Below, in pieces: positions 8,065 to 16,413 of a DNA stretch of 64,000 nt. The notes under the pieces were generated by a model. That model saw nothing but the letters and a program-made list of their open reading frames with translations. It was not told the DNA's origin and ran no database searches. Each line of letters begins with the position of its first letter. The first letter of the stretch is position 1. A program made the translations under genes and the position numbers. The DNA is taken from NCBI GenBank assembly GCA_050944355.1, contig JBMNQX010000001.1:248001-312000 (forward strand), given 5' to 3'. The stretch comes from UBA4285 sp050944355. Its GTDB lineage: Bacteria; Bacillota; Clostridia; Lachnospirales; Lachnospiraceae.

Positions 8065-9395
8065 CAGGACGGTTTGTTAGAGAGCCTTCCACTGTCACAC
8101 AGGTTAACAAGCAGGTCAAGGCGCTCATCGGCAGCGATCCGTTCCTGAATCACGTGTATGTGACAGGGGAGATTTCAAAGATCACAGACAGGAATCATCT
8201 GTATTTCACGATTAAAGACGACACTTCTGCCCTGAACTGCATCATGTGGGCAAGTCAGGCAAAAAAGATGCCGTATCAGCTGTCTGCGGGCATGAAAGTG
8301 ATCCTTCGGGGCTACATGGACGTCTATGTCAAAAGCGGGACGTATTCTCTGATTGTCGAGCAGGCTGTGCCGGAGGGGATCGGAGAAATCTACATCCGGC
8401 TCAAAAAGCTCGAAGAAAGACTGCGCTCTGAAGGATTGTTTGACGAGAAATACAAAAGGCCGATTCCCAAATTTGCCACGAGAATCGGCGTCGTGACATC
8501 TCCGACGGGGCAGGCTGTTCTTGACATTGTCAGCACCGCGAAGAAACGCAATCCTTATGTGGACATTTTTCTTGCTCCCGCTGTTGTTCAGGGAGAACGA
8601 GCTGCCGCATCCATAGCCAGAGGCATCAGTCGGCTCGATAAAATGAATCTGGACGTGATTATTGTCGGGCGCGGCGGCGGTTCAAGCGAAGACTTGTGGG
8701 CGTTCAACGAAGAAGAAGTGGCGTGGGCGATATTTAATTCACAGACGCCGGTCATATCCGCTGTCGGACACACCGGCGATGTTTCCATCGCCGATTCGGT
8801 CGCTGATCTGCACGTGATCACGCCGACAGAAGCAGCTGTCGCGGCTGTATCGGAACTTTCTGAGTTTGATTCGCTCCTGGAATATTATATAGAAAAGCTG
8901 AACGAAGAACTGCTGGATATAACGGCAGAGAAGAGAACACAGCTTCATATCCGTGAATTAAAGCTTCAGACTTTGAGTCCGATGCATCTGGCGGACTCGT
9001 ACAGAAAGCGCCTGGCTCCGTATCCGGAGAAACTGAATTCAGCTGTCACGGTCGTAATGGTCCGCGACAGACGGATGGTGGAGCGGTTCCGGACACAGCA
9101 GGAGTATCTCATGCAGGCACATATCTCCGATGCCAAGTCCAGACTGAGACAGGCCGCCGGAGCGCTTGAGGGGCATTCGCCGCTGTCTGTGCTGTCCGGA
9201 GGATATGCCTATGCGGAAAAGCCGCTGAAAGGCGGAGGCGCGGAGAGGATTTCCGGCGTTAAGCAGCTGGAAAACGGCGACTCACTTAAACTGTATTTTT
9301 ATGACGGGCGCGCGGACGCTGTCATCCGCGGCAAAGATGACACGGTTTTCGCGGGAATCAGAGGAAATAATGGAAGAGGAAAAGAAAACTCCTGA
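8061..9395 (+). CDS. xseA: Exodeoxyribonuclease VII large subunit
   Basis: The catalytic subunit of ExoVII, which degrades single-stranded DNA to oligonucleotides in repair. The 444-residue sequence has the N-terminal OB fold (residues about 10-105, with VTGEISKITDRNHLYFTIKD). The catalytic region has the signature GRGGGSSEDLWAFNEE and SAVGHTGDVSIAD, followed by a long helical region. Length is normal. It is translationally coupled to nusB, and its 3' end overlaps xseB, which encodes the partner subunit. Confidence 0.95.
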   Translation: MTGRFVREPSTVTQVNKQVKALIGSDPFLNHVYVTGEISKITDRNHLYFTIKDDTSALNCIMWASQAKKMPYQLSAGMKVILRGYMDVYVKSGTYSLIVEQAVPEGIGEIYIRLKKLEERLRSEGLFDEKYKRPIPKFATRIGVVTSPTGQAVLDIVSTAKKRNPYVDIFLAPAVVQGERAAASIARGISRLDKMNLDVIIVGRGGGSSEDLWAFNEEEVAWAIFNSQTPVISAVGHTGDVSIADSVADLHVITPTEAAVAAVSELSEFDSLLEYYIEKLNEELLDITAEKRTQLHIRELKLQTLSPMHLADSYRKRLAPYPEKLNSAVTVVMVRDRRMVERFRTQQEYLMQAHISDAKSRLRQAAGALEGHSPLSVLSGGYAYAEKPLKGGGAERISGVKQLENGDSLKLYFYDGRADAVIRGKDDTVFAGIRGNNGRGKENS

Positions 9396-9591
9396 AAAGC
9401 TGCAGGAAAAATTTGCGGAACTGGATAAGGTTCTTGAGGATCTGCAGAAAAAGGACATCTCTCTGGAAGATGCATTTGCCAGGTATCAGAGAGGCGTGGC
9501 GCTTGTCAGGGAGTGCAACGCACAGATCGACAGAGTAGAGAAGCAGGTGAAGGTCCTTCAAGAGGGCACGGAAAGTGAGGCCGGGACGTGA
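9370..9591 (+). CDS. xseB: Exodeoxyribonuclease VII small subunit
   Basis: A 73-residue all-helical protein with the family core LEDLQKKDISLEDAFARYQ. It binds XseA in multiple copies to form ExoVII. The frame opens earlier, but the ATG at 9370 is preceded by AGAGGAA and gives the usual length. It overlaps xseA by 26 bases and ispA by 4, so expression of the three is coupled. Confidence 0.9.
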   Translation: MEEEKKTPEKLQEKFAELDKVLEDLQKKDISLEDAFARYQRGVALVRECNAQIDRVEKQVKVLQEGTESEAGT

Positions 9592-10487
9592 AAGATTTCA
9601 GCAGCAGACTCAAAAGCGAGACAGAAGCCGTCAACACAATCGTGAAGGAATTTCTGCCAAAACCGGCCGGGTATCAGGAAAAACTGATCGAAGCGGCCGA
9701 CTATTCGGTCACCGTCGGCGGCAAACGGCTTCGGCCGATGATTATTCTGGAGTCGTACCGGCTCTGCGGCGGAAGCGATGAGAGCATCTGTTATCCGTTT
9801 ATGGCAGCTCTGGAATGCATTCACAGTTATTCTCTTGTACACGATGATCTCCCTGCCATGGATAATGACATGTATCGGAGGGGAAATCTCACGACACACG
9901 CGAAATACGGCGAGGATTTCGGAATTCTGGCAGGCGACGCCCTGCTGAACTATGCGTTTGAATTGATTCTGAAAGCCACAGCCGGTGCAAAGAGCGATTC
10001 GGATCGGCTGAGAATGAGCCGCGCCGGCGAGGTGATTGCGAACAAATCCGGCATTTACGGCATGGCGGGCGGCCAGTCGCTTGATGTGGCTCTGACCGGC
10101 AGACCGATGAGCGCCGAGCAGCTTGATTTTATTTTCCGGCTCAAGACCGGGGCGCTTCTCGAGGCAGCATTTGCCGCGGGTGCAATTCTTGCCGGAGCGG
10201 ATGAGGAAACGGAAAAAACGCTGACAGAGGCCGGACTTCTGGTAGGGCTCGCGTTTCAGATCCGGGACGATATTCTGGATGTGACGGGGGACCAGGAGAA
10301 GCTCGGAAAGCCTGTGCTCAGCGACGAAAAAAACGACAAGACGACGTATGTGATGTTATACGGACTCGATAAGGCACAAGAGGATGTCAGGAAGTATTCC
10401 GATGAGGCGGAAGAAAAAATAAGCTCATGCGGAGACAATGAATTCCTGCTCTGGCTCGTCAGAAAACTTGTGAGCCGGGAGTATTGA
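9588..10487 (+). CDS. ispA: Farnesyl/geranylgeranyl diphosphate synthase
   Basis: A 299-residue trans-polyprenyl diphosphate synthase that condenses isopentenyl diphosphate with allylic diphosphates. GGKRLRP lies at residues 44-50, the first Asp-rich motif DDLPAMD at 86-92, and the second Asp-rich motif DDILDVTGD near residue 224. Product length, C15 or C20, cannot be fixed by eye. The start is GTG at 9588 with GTGAGG upstream, overlapping the xseB stop. dxs, the entry enzyme of the non-mevalonate pathway, is the next gene. Confidence 0.92.
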   Translation: MKDFSSRLKSETEAVNTIVKEFLPKPAGYQEKLIEAADYSVTVGGKRLRPMIILESYRLCGGSDESICYPFMAALECIHSYSLVHDDLPAMDNDMYRRGNLTTHAKYGEDFGILAGDALLNYAFELILKATAGAKSDSDRLRMSRAGEVIANKSGIYGMAGGQSLDVALTGRPMSAEQLDFIFRLKTGALLEAAFAAGAILAGADEETEKTLTEAGLLVGLAFQIRDDILDVTGDQEKLGKPVLSDEKNDKTTYVMLYGLDKAQEDVRKYSDEAEEKISSCGDNEFLLWLVRKLVSREY

Positions 10488-10511
10488 TCAGAAGATCAGA
10501 GGTTTTTGCGT

Positions 10512-12395
10512 ATGTACCTTGAGACGATCAAAAAGCCAAATGATATAAAGAGCATACCTCCCGAACACTATTCGGATCTGGCCGCAGAAATCAGACAGTT
10601 CCTGATAGAACATGTCTCTAAGACGGGAGGTCATCTGGCCAGCAATCTGGGCGTCGTGGAGCTCACCATGGCGCTTCATCTTGTCCTGAATTTTCCGGAG
10701 GACAAGCTGATCTGGGATGTGGGCCATCAGACCTACACGCACAAGATTCTGACCGGCAGATCGGACGGTTTTGAACATCTGAGACAGTTCGGCGGGATGA
10801 GCGGATTTTCAAGACGCCGCGAGAGTGACTGCGATGCTTTCGACACAGGCCACTCCTCGACGTCTCTTTCGGTGGGCCTCGGATATGTATATGCCAGAGA
10901 ACTGGCCGGGGCAGACAACAAGGTTATTTCCGTGATCGGAGACGGGGCCCTGACGGGGGGTCTCGCCTATGAAGCGCTGAACAACGCGGCGAGACTTAAG
11001 AGCAATTTTATCATTGTTCTGAACGACAATAAAATGTCGATTTCCCGGAATGTCGGCGGCGTGTCCCGGATGTTGAATGAGGTCCGCACGTCGGGAAAGT
11101 ATTACGATCTGAAGGAAAAGGTTCAGGACAGACTTGAGCGAGTCGACGGCGGCGATGAGCTGATCGAAAAACTCAAAAAGACCAAAGCCAACATCCGGTC
11201 CATGGTGACGCCGCACACGATTTTCGACGGACTTGGAATTACATATCTCGGTCCGATCAACGGACACGATATCAATGAAATGACGCGTGTCTTTACCACG
11301 GCGATGCGGATTGATCATGCGGTTGTCATTCATGTGGTCACGAAAAAAGGCATGGGATACGGGCCGGCTGAGAGATATCCGAGTAAGTTCCACGGTGTTG
11401 GGCCGTTTGATGTGGCGACAGGAAACCTGCTCAAGGAGAGCGGACCGACATACGCGTCGGCGTTTTCAGACGCCATCTGTGACCTGGCGAAGGAAGACGA
11501 CAAGATTATCGCCATCACGGCGGCCATGTCGGGCGGCGTGGGACTGAAACGCTTCTCACATGTATTCCCGCGACGCTTTTTTGATGTGGGAATCGCCGAG
11601 CAGCATGCCGTCACGTTTGCTGGAGCCATGGCTGTGAGCGGTTTAAAACCAGTTTTTGCCGTGTATTCCAGCTTCCTGCAGAGGGCGTATGACGAGATGC
11701 TGCATGACGTATGTCTTCAGCACGCTCATGTCGTGTTTGCGATCGATCACGCCGGTCTTGTCGGAAGCGACGGTGAGACACATCAGGGAATTTATGACAT
11801 TTCTTTCCTGTCGAGTATTCCCGGCATGACTGTTTTCGCACCGAAAAACGCATGGGAGCTGAAAGAAAGCCTGCGATTTGCGCTGGAGGAATTTAACGGA
11901 CCGATAGCCATCCGGTATCCGAAAGGAGAGGCAAAAACGATCTATCCGGATGCGAAGCAGCGCATCATGGACGGAAAAGCGGAGATTCTGGAGCACGGCA
12001 GAGAAGTTGCGCTGCTGGCAGTGGGCGATATGGTGAGTGTTGCGCAGGAAACAGCCAGAATACTCCGTGGAAAAGGCATCTCGCCGACCGTCGTCAATGT
12101 CCGCTTTGTGCGCCCGTTTGACAGGGTGATGTTCAAGCGGCTGGCGGCCACGCATGGTCTGCTCGTTCCGATGGAAGACAACTGCCGCACAGGCGGCTTT
12201 TCCGAGCAGTTCTGCGCGTGGGCACAGCTGGAAGAGCTGAAATGCCAGATTCTGCCCGTGACGCTTCCGGACGCGTATATCGAACAGGGAAGTGTCGGAC
12301 AGCTTCGAAGACTCTGCGGATGCGACGCCGCTTCTGTGGCGCTCAGAATTCAGAAAGCAATGAAGCAGGATGAAGGAAGGATAGAGATAGTCTGA
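10512..12395 (+). CDS. dxs: 1-deoxy-D-xylulose-5-phosphate synthase
   Basis: DXS joins pyruvate and glyceraldehyde 3-phosphate, using thiamine diphosphate, as the first step of isoprenoid precursor synthesis. The product of about 627 residues has the usual three-domain length. The N-terminal SNLGVVELTMALH and GHQTYTHKIL, the thiamine diphosphate motif GDGALTGGLAYEALNNA, and the transketolase-like DVGIAEQHAVTFAGA are visible. An in-frame TTG at 10506 is closer to the AGAGG site than usual, so ATG 10512 is preferred. It pairs functionally with ispA just upstream. Confidence 0.95.
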   Translation: MYLETIKKPNDIKSIPPEHYSDLAAEIRQFLIEHVSKTGGHLASNLGVVELTMALHLVLNFPEDKLIWDVGHQTYTHKILTGRSDGFEHLRQFGGMSGFSRRRESDCDAFDTGHSSTSLSVGLGYVYARELAGADNKVISVIGDGALTGGLAYEALNNAARLKSNFIIVLNDNKMSISRNVGGVSRMLNEVRTSGKYYDLKEKVQDRLERVDGGDELIEKLKKTKANIRSMVTPHTIFDGLGITYLGPINGHDINEMTRVFTTAMRIDHAVVIHVVTKKGMGYGPAERYPSKFHGVGPFDVATGNLLKESGPTYASAFSDAICDLAKEDDKIIAITAAMSGGVGLKRFSHVFPRRFFDVGIAEQHAVTFAGAMAVSGLKPVFAVYSSFLQRAYDEMLHDVCLQHAHVVFAIDHAGLVGSDGETHQGIYDISFLSSIPGMTVFAPKNAWELKESLRFALEEFNGPIAIRYPKGEAKTIYPDAKQRIMDGKAEILEHGREVALLAVGDMVSVAQETARILRGKGISPTVVNVRFVRPFDRVMFKRLAATHGLLVPMEDNCRTGGFSEQFCAWAQLEELKCQILPVTLPDAYIEQGSVGQLRRLCGCDAASVALRIQKAMKQDEGRIEIV

Positions 12396-12399
12396 GACC

Positions 12400-13218
12400 A
12401 TGAGCAGAAAAAGGCTTGATGTCATTCTTACGGAGAGGGGACTTTTTCCTTCCCGCGAAAAGGCCAAAGCGGTCATCATGGCCGGCGAAGTTTACGTAAA
12501 CGGTCAGAAAGAGGACAAGGCAGGAACTCCGGTTGCAGAAGATGCGCAGATTGAAGTGCGCCGCAAAAATGTTCTCGCATATGTGAGCCGCGGCGGACTG
12601 AAACTTGAAAAAGCGATGAAGTGCTTCGATGTCAGCGTGAAAGACAAAGTCTGCATGGACATCGGTGCCTCTACCGGCGGCTTCACAGACTGCATGCTGC
12701 AGAACGGGGCAAGAAAAGTATATTCAGTAGATGTCGGCCATGGCCAGCTCGACTGGAAACTGCGCAATGACGAGCGGGTCGTTGTGATGGAGAAGACGAA
12801 TATCCGGTATGTGACGCCGGATGACATCGGAGAAAAAATAGAATTTGCCAGCTGCGATGTGTCGTTCATCTCGCTGACAAAGGTTCTCGGCCCTGTAAAG
12901 GAACTTCTGGCGCCGAAAGCGCAGATGGTGTGTCTGATCAAACCCCAGTTTGAGGCGGGGCGAGAGAAAGTCGGGAAACACGGTGTTGTCCGTGACAAGT
13001 CTGTCCATCGGGAAGTGATTGAATCGGTGCTTTCTTTTGCGGCATCGATCGGATTCCTGGTCATCAATCTTGATTTTTCCCCGATCAAAGGTCCGGAGGG
13101 AAATATCGAATATCTCTGCCACATCATGGAAAATGGCGGACAAGGCGGCATACAGCTTCCGGATGGCATTACTCCCGAAACAATTGTAGAAGCGGCCCAC
13201 AAAGAACTGGACAGGTGA
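12400..13218 (+). CDS. tlyA: TlyA family rRNA (cytidine-2'-O)-methyltransferase
   Basis: A 272-residue protein of the TlyA/hemolysin-A-like family. It has an S4 RNA-binding domain at residues 1-60 (RLDVILTERGLFPSREKAK, then GEVYVNG) and an FtsJ-like methyltransferase domain. The S-adenosylmethionine motif is DIGASTGGFTDCML and a later motif is LIKPQFEAG. Family members 2'-O-methylate cytidines in 16S and 23S rRNA; the hemolysin name is historical. The gene sits four bases after dxs in an order conserved in Clostridia. Confidence 0.88.
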   Translation: MSRKRLDVILTERGLFPSREKAKAVIMAGEVYVNGQKEDKAGTPVAEDAQIEVRRKNVLAYVSRGGLKLEKAMKCFDVSVKDKVCMDIGASTGGFTDCMLQNGARKVYSVDVGHGQLDWKLRNDERVVVMEKTNIRYVTPDDIGEKIEFASCDVSFISLTKVLGPVKELLAPKAQMVCLIKPQFEAGREKVGKHGVVRDKSVHREVIESVLSFAASIGFLVINLDFSPIKGPEGNIEYLCHIMENGGQGGIQLPDGITPETIVEAAHKELDR

Positions 13219-13222
13219 AGGA

Positions 13223-14059
13223 ATGGGTGAGAGATTAAAGAAATTTCTGATCATAACAAATGTGACAAAAGATCCCAAATTCCTGTTTACGAAGCGGATT
13301 ACCGACTGCCTCGGGGATCTCGGATGCCAGGTGAGTCAGCTTGACCCGGATCCTCAGACGGAATGCGAGGAAGAATCAGCCGACTGCGTGATCACGCTCG
13401 GCGGAGATGGCACGCTTATCCGCGCGGCCGATGACCCGAGAGTCAGGGGAATCCCGATTCTCGGTATAAATATAGGGACTCTCGGATATCTCACCGACGC
13501 GGACAGAAAATCTGCATTTGATGTACTCCGGCGCGCTGTGGCGGGCGAGTATGAAATTGAGCACAGAATGATGGTCGACGGCGAAGTCAGACGAAACGGG
13601 AAAGTGCGGTACCGCAACAGCGCGCTGAATGACATTGTCCTGAACCGTCGGGAAAATATGAGTATCATGGATTTTGATCTCTATTTTAACGGGGATTTCC
13701 TGACAGGCTACTCGGCTGACGGTGTGATTATTTCGACTGCTACCGGTTCGACGGCGTATTCGCTCAGCTGCGGCGGACCGTTTATCGAACCTTCGGCCAA
13801 AGTAATGATGGTCACTCCGATCTGTGCCCATTCACTTACCGGGCGGAGCATTATAGTGGATGAGAACACAAAAATCACAATCCGGCTCCGCGACCGCGAC
13901 AATACCGTGAGGACAGACAGAGGCGTCTGGTTTGACGGACAGTATCGTGCGGATGTGCAGACGGGTGATGAAATTTCCATCTGTCAGTCCGGCCAGGAGA
14001 CACTGCTGGTTCGGACGACACACTGCGGGTTTGTCCAGAGACTGAGAGAAAAGCTCTGA
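13223..14059 (+). CDS. nadK: NAD kinase
   Basis: NadK phosphorylates NAD to NADP. The 278-residue protein has the GGDGT motif at residues 60-64, a conserved SALNDIVL segment, and the glycine-rich ISTATGSTAYSLSCGGP, where Ala replaces the more common Pro. A later ICAHSLTGRSII segment is also typical. Length and order (tlyA-nadK-argR-recN) are normal for Firmicutes. The ribosome binding site GAAGGAATG overlaps the short gap after tlyA. Confidence 0.93.
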   Translation: MGERLKKFLIITNVTKDPKFLFTKRITDCLGDLGCQVSQLDPDPQTECEEESADCVITLGGDGTLIRAADDPRVRGIPILGINIGTLGYLTDADRKSAFDVLRRAVAGEYEIEHRMMVDGEVRRNGKVRYRNSALNDIVLNRRENMSIMDFDLYFNGDFLTGYSADGVIISTATGSTAYSLSCGGPFIEPSAKVMMVTPICAHSLTGRSIIVDENTKITIRLRDRDNTVRTDRGVWFDGQYRADVQTGDEISICQSGQETLLVRTTHCGFVQRLREKL

Positions 14060-14079
14060 GAAGTACAGAGAGGAAAATC

Positions 14080-14532
14080 ATGAAAGAAGACAGGCAGAAA
14101 GAAATTCTCAGACTGATCCGTGAAAATTCCATCGGAACCCAGGAAGAACTCGCAAAGGCTCTGAATCAGAGCGGACTGAAAGTGACGCAGGCTACCATTT
14201 CGCGCGATATCCGCGAACTTCGGCTCACGAAGACCGGCGACGGACACGGCGGTCAGCGATACGTCGAATATCAGGTGAATGAGCCGCATCTCAATGACAA
14301 ATATGTGCGGGTTCTCAAAGAGGGCTTTTCCTCCATGGACTCGGCCGGAAATTTACTCGTGATCCGCACGGCATCCGGGATGGCCATGGCGGTCGGGGCC
14401 GCAATCGACGGACTGCATTTTCCTGAAATCATCGGTTCGATCGCGGGGGACGACACAATCATGTGTGCGGTTCACACACCGGAGGGCGTTTCCCGCCTTA
14501 TGAAAAAGATACGGGCAATACTTGAGAAATAA
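14080..14532 (+). CDS. argR: Arginine repressor
   Basis: A 150-residue ArgR/AhrC protein. The N-terminal winged helix-turn-helix contains VTQATISRDIRELRL. The C-terminal oligomerisation and arginine-binding domain ends with the GDDTI motif preceded by a glycine/alanine-rich segment. It represses arginine biosynthesis and can activate catabolism. It is cotranscribed with nadK and recN, as in many Firmicutes. I could not identify a convincing ARG box within the window. Confidence 0.93.
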   Translation: MKEDRQKEILRLIRENSIGTQEELAKALNQSGLKVTQATISRDIRELRLTKTGDGHGGQRYVEYQVNEPHLNDKYVRVLKEGFSSMDSAGNLLVIRTASGMAMAVGAAIDGLHFPEIIGSIAGDDTIMCAVHTPEGVSRLMKKIRAILEK

Positions 14533-14564
14533 GTTTATCGGCGGCAGTTCTGCCAAGAGGTCAC

Positions 14565-16265
14565 ATGCTCACAAATCTTCATGTTAAAAATCTTGCCCTT
14601 ATTGAAGAGGCCGACGTTGAGTTCGGCCCGGGGCTCAATATTCTGACGGGTGAAACCGGAGCCGGGAAATCCATTGTTCTCGGCTCTGTTCAGATTGCGC
14701 TCGGCGGAAAAACCGGACCGGAAATTATCCGGAAAGGTGCGGAATATGCGCTCATTGAGCTCGTCTTTACTGTCGACGACCCGGAAAAGATTGAAGCACT
14801 GAAAAATTTTGGAGTCGAAGACGTTGAAGACGGAGAGGTTGTTCTGACGCGCAAAATAATGCAGGGCAGATCCCGCATCAAAGTGAACGGCGAAACCTTC
14901 ACTGCCGCGCAAGTCCGCCAGATCAAGCGGATTCTCATCGATATTCACGGGCAGCACGACAATTCAGCCCTGCTTTCTCCGGAAGAACACCTGAAGCTTG
15001 TCGACTCTTTCTGTCCGCCTGAGGCTGATTCTCTGAAGGCACAACTCCGCGACAGATGCCGTGCACTGCAGAAAAAGCGCAGAGATATCAAATCGCTTTC
15101 CATGGACGAGTCGGCCAGAAACAGGGAATTGTCTTTCCTGCAGTTTGAGATCGAAGAGATCCGAAACGCTCAGCTTAAGGACGACGAGGATGAGCAGCTC
15201 GAGGCCGATTACCGGCGCATGTCAAATTCTTCCCGGATTTTCGATTATCTGCAGGAAGCCGGCAATCTTCTGAGTGAAGCACCGGAAAATCTGTCGGATA
15301 TGTCCGGGCAGATCATTCAGGCGGTTTCCAAGGCCGCGGCTTATGATCCGGACCTGGAAGAAACGGAAGAACTGCTGAATGACATGGACGGCCTCATTTC
15401 TGACGCGGCCAGGTCCGTGCGGGATTACATGGAGACACACGAATATGACGAGCAGGAATTTGCCGAGACCGAAAGCAGACTGAATACAATTAACAGCCTC
15501 AAGGACAAATACGGCCGGACTATTCCGGATATTCTTGATGAGTGCAGCCGCAAGGAAGAGCGGCTCAAAGAGCTTGAGAATTCTGCGCAGATCCTGGAAC
15601 AGATGAACGCCGAATGCGCAGAACTCGAAAAAGAGATCAGGAAACTCGCCGGTCAGCTGACGCTGATCAGGCGGAAGACGGCGGATGAGTTATGCGCCAA
15701 AATCCGTGACAGCCTGAAAAGCCTGAACTTTCTGGACAACCGGTTTGAGGCTGCCTTCACGAAACTGCCGGAGCCGGGTGAAAACGGCCAGGACGCTGTC
15801 AATTTCATGATTGCTGTCAATCCGGGTGAAGAACTTCATCCGCTCCAGAAAACCGCTTCAGGGGGCGAACTTTCCCGCATCATGCTCGCCGTTAAGACCT
15901 GTATGGCAGAAAAGGACAGGACAGGCACTCTGATATTCGATGAAATCGATGCGGGAATCAGTGGCAGAACAGCCCAGAAAGTCGCGGAAAATCTGAAATT
16001 TCTCGCAGAAACCCATCAGATCATCTGCATCACGCATCTCGCGCAGATCGCCGCGATGTCCGACGTGCATTTCCTGATCGAAAAGACCGTCGAAGACGGC
16101 CGGACAGTAACGACGATCCGAAAACTTACCGAGCCAGAAATCATCGACGAACTCAGCCGTATTCTGGGAGGTATTAAAATTACCGGCGCGGTGCGGAAAA
16201 GCGCGGAAGAGATGCGCGATATGGCTAAAAGATCAGCGGCCTCAAAAAAAAGGGTTGATTTATGA
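14565..16265 (+). CDS. recN: DNA repair protein RecN
   Basis: An SMC-like ATPase of 566 residues that acts early at DNA double-strand breaks. The Walker A motif GETGAGKS is at residues 29-36. The central part is coiled coil, and the C-terminal ABC signature SGGELSRIMLA and Walker B LIFDEIDAGISG are present. Length is normal. It is the last gene of the operon that begins at 7191; no clear terminator was found between it and the next promoter. Confidence 0.95.
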   Translation: MLTNLHVKNLALIEEADVEFGPGLNILTGETGAGKSIVLGSVQIALGGKTGPEIIRKGAEYALIELVFTVDDPEKIEALKNFGVEDVEDGEVVLTRKIMQGRSRIKVNGETFTAAQVRQIKRILIDIHGQHDNSALLSPEEHLKLVDSFCPPEADSLKAQLRDRCRALQKKRRDIKSLSMDESARNRELSFLQFEIEEIRNAQLKDDEDEQLEADYRRMSNSSRIFDYLQEAGNLLSEAPENLSDMSGQIIQAVSKAAAYDPDLEETEELLNDMDGLISDAARSVRDYMETHEYDEQEFAETESRLNTINSLKDKYGRTIPDILDECSRKEERLKELENSAQILEQMNAECAELEKEIRKLAGQLTLIRRKTADELCAKIRDSLKSLNFLDNRFEAAFTKLPEPGENGQDAVNFMIAVNPGEELHPLQKTASGGELSRIMLAVKTCMAEKDRTGTLIFDEIDAGISGRTAQKVAENLKFLAETHQIICITHLAQIAAMSDVHFLIEKTVEDGRTVTTIRKLTEPEIIDELSRILGGIKITGAVRKSAEEMRDMAKRSAASKKRVDL

Positions 16266-16272
16266 CGCGAAA

Positions 16273-16289
16273 TGTTACATAATTGTTAC
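16273..16289 (+). promoter_or_regulatory. Candidate WalR (YycF/VicR) binding site
   Basis: TGTTAC (16273-16278), five bases, TGTTAC (16284-16289). This is an exact match to the known WalR consensus of two TGTWAH half-sites separated by five bases. It lies 40 bases upstream of the -35 box of a PcsB-like NlpC/P60 gene, the classical type of WalR target. Binding is inferred. Confidence 0.6.
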
Positions 16290-16306
16290 GGAAATATTTC
16301 GACTTT

Positions 16307-16323
16307 TGTGATTAAATTGTAAA
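16307..16323 (+). promoter_or_regulatory. Degenerate second WalR-like site
   Basis: TGTGAT (16307-16312), five bases, TGTAAA (16318-16323). One half-site fits the WalR consensus and the other has one mismatch. It lies just upstream of the -35 box and about two helical turns from the perfect site. Confidence 0.35.
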
Positions 16324-16329
16324 AAAGTG

Positions 16330-16358
16330 TTGAAATACTCGATATATAGTAGTATAGT
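16330..16358 (+). promoter_or_regulatory. Promoter of the NlpC/P60 gene
   Basis: TTGAAA (16330-16335) and TATAGT (16353-16358) spaced by 17 bases, about 50 bases before the ribosome binding site. The two WalR-like repeats lie upstream. Confidence 0.7.
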
Positions 16359-16413
16359 TACACATGTCGAAATAAATTCGTAACAAAAATTTCGAGTGAT
16401 TGATGAGGTTAGC

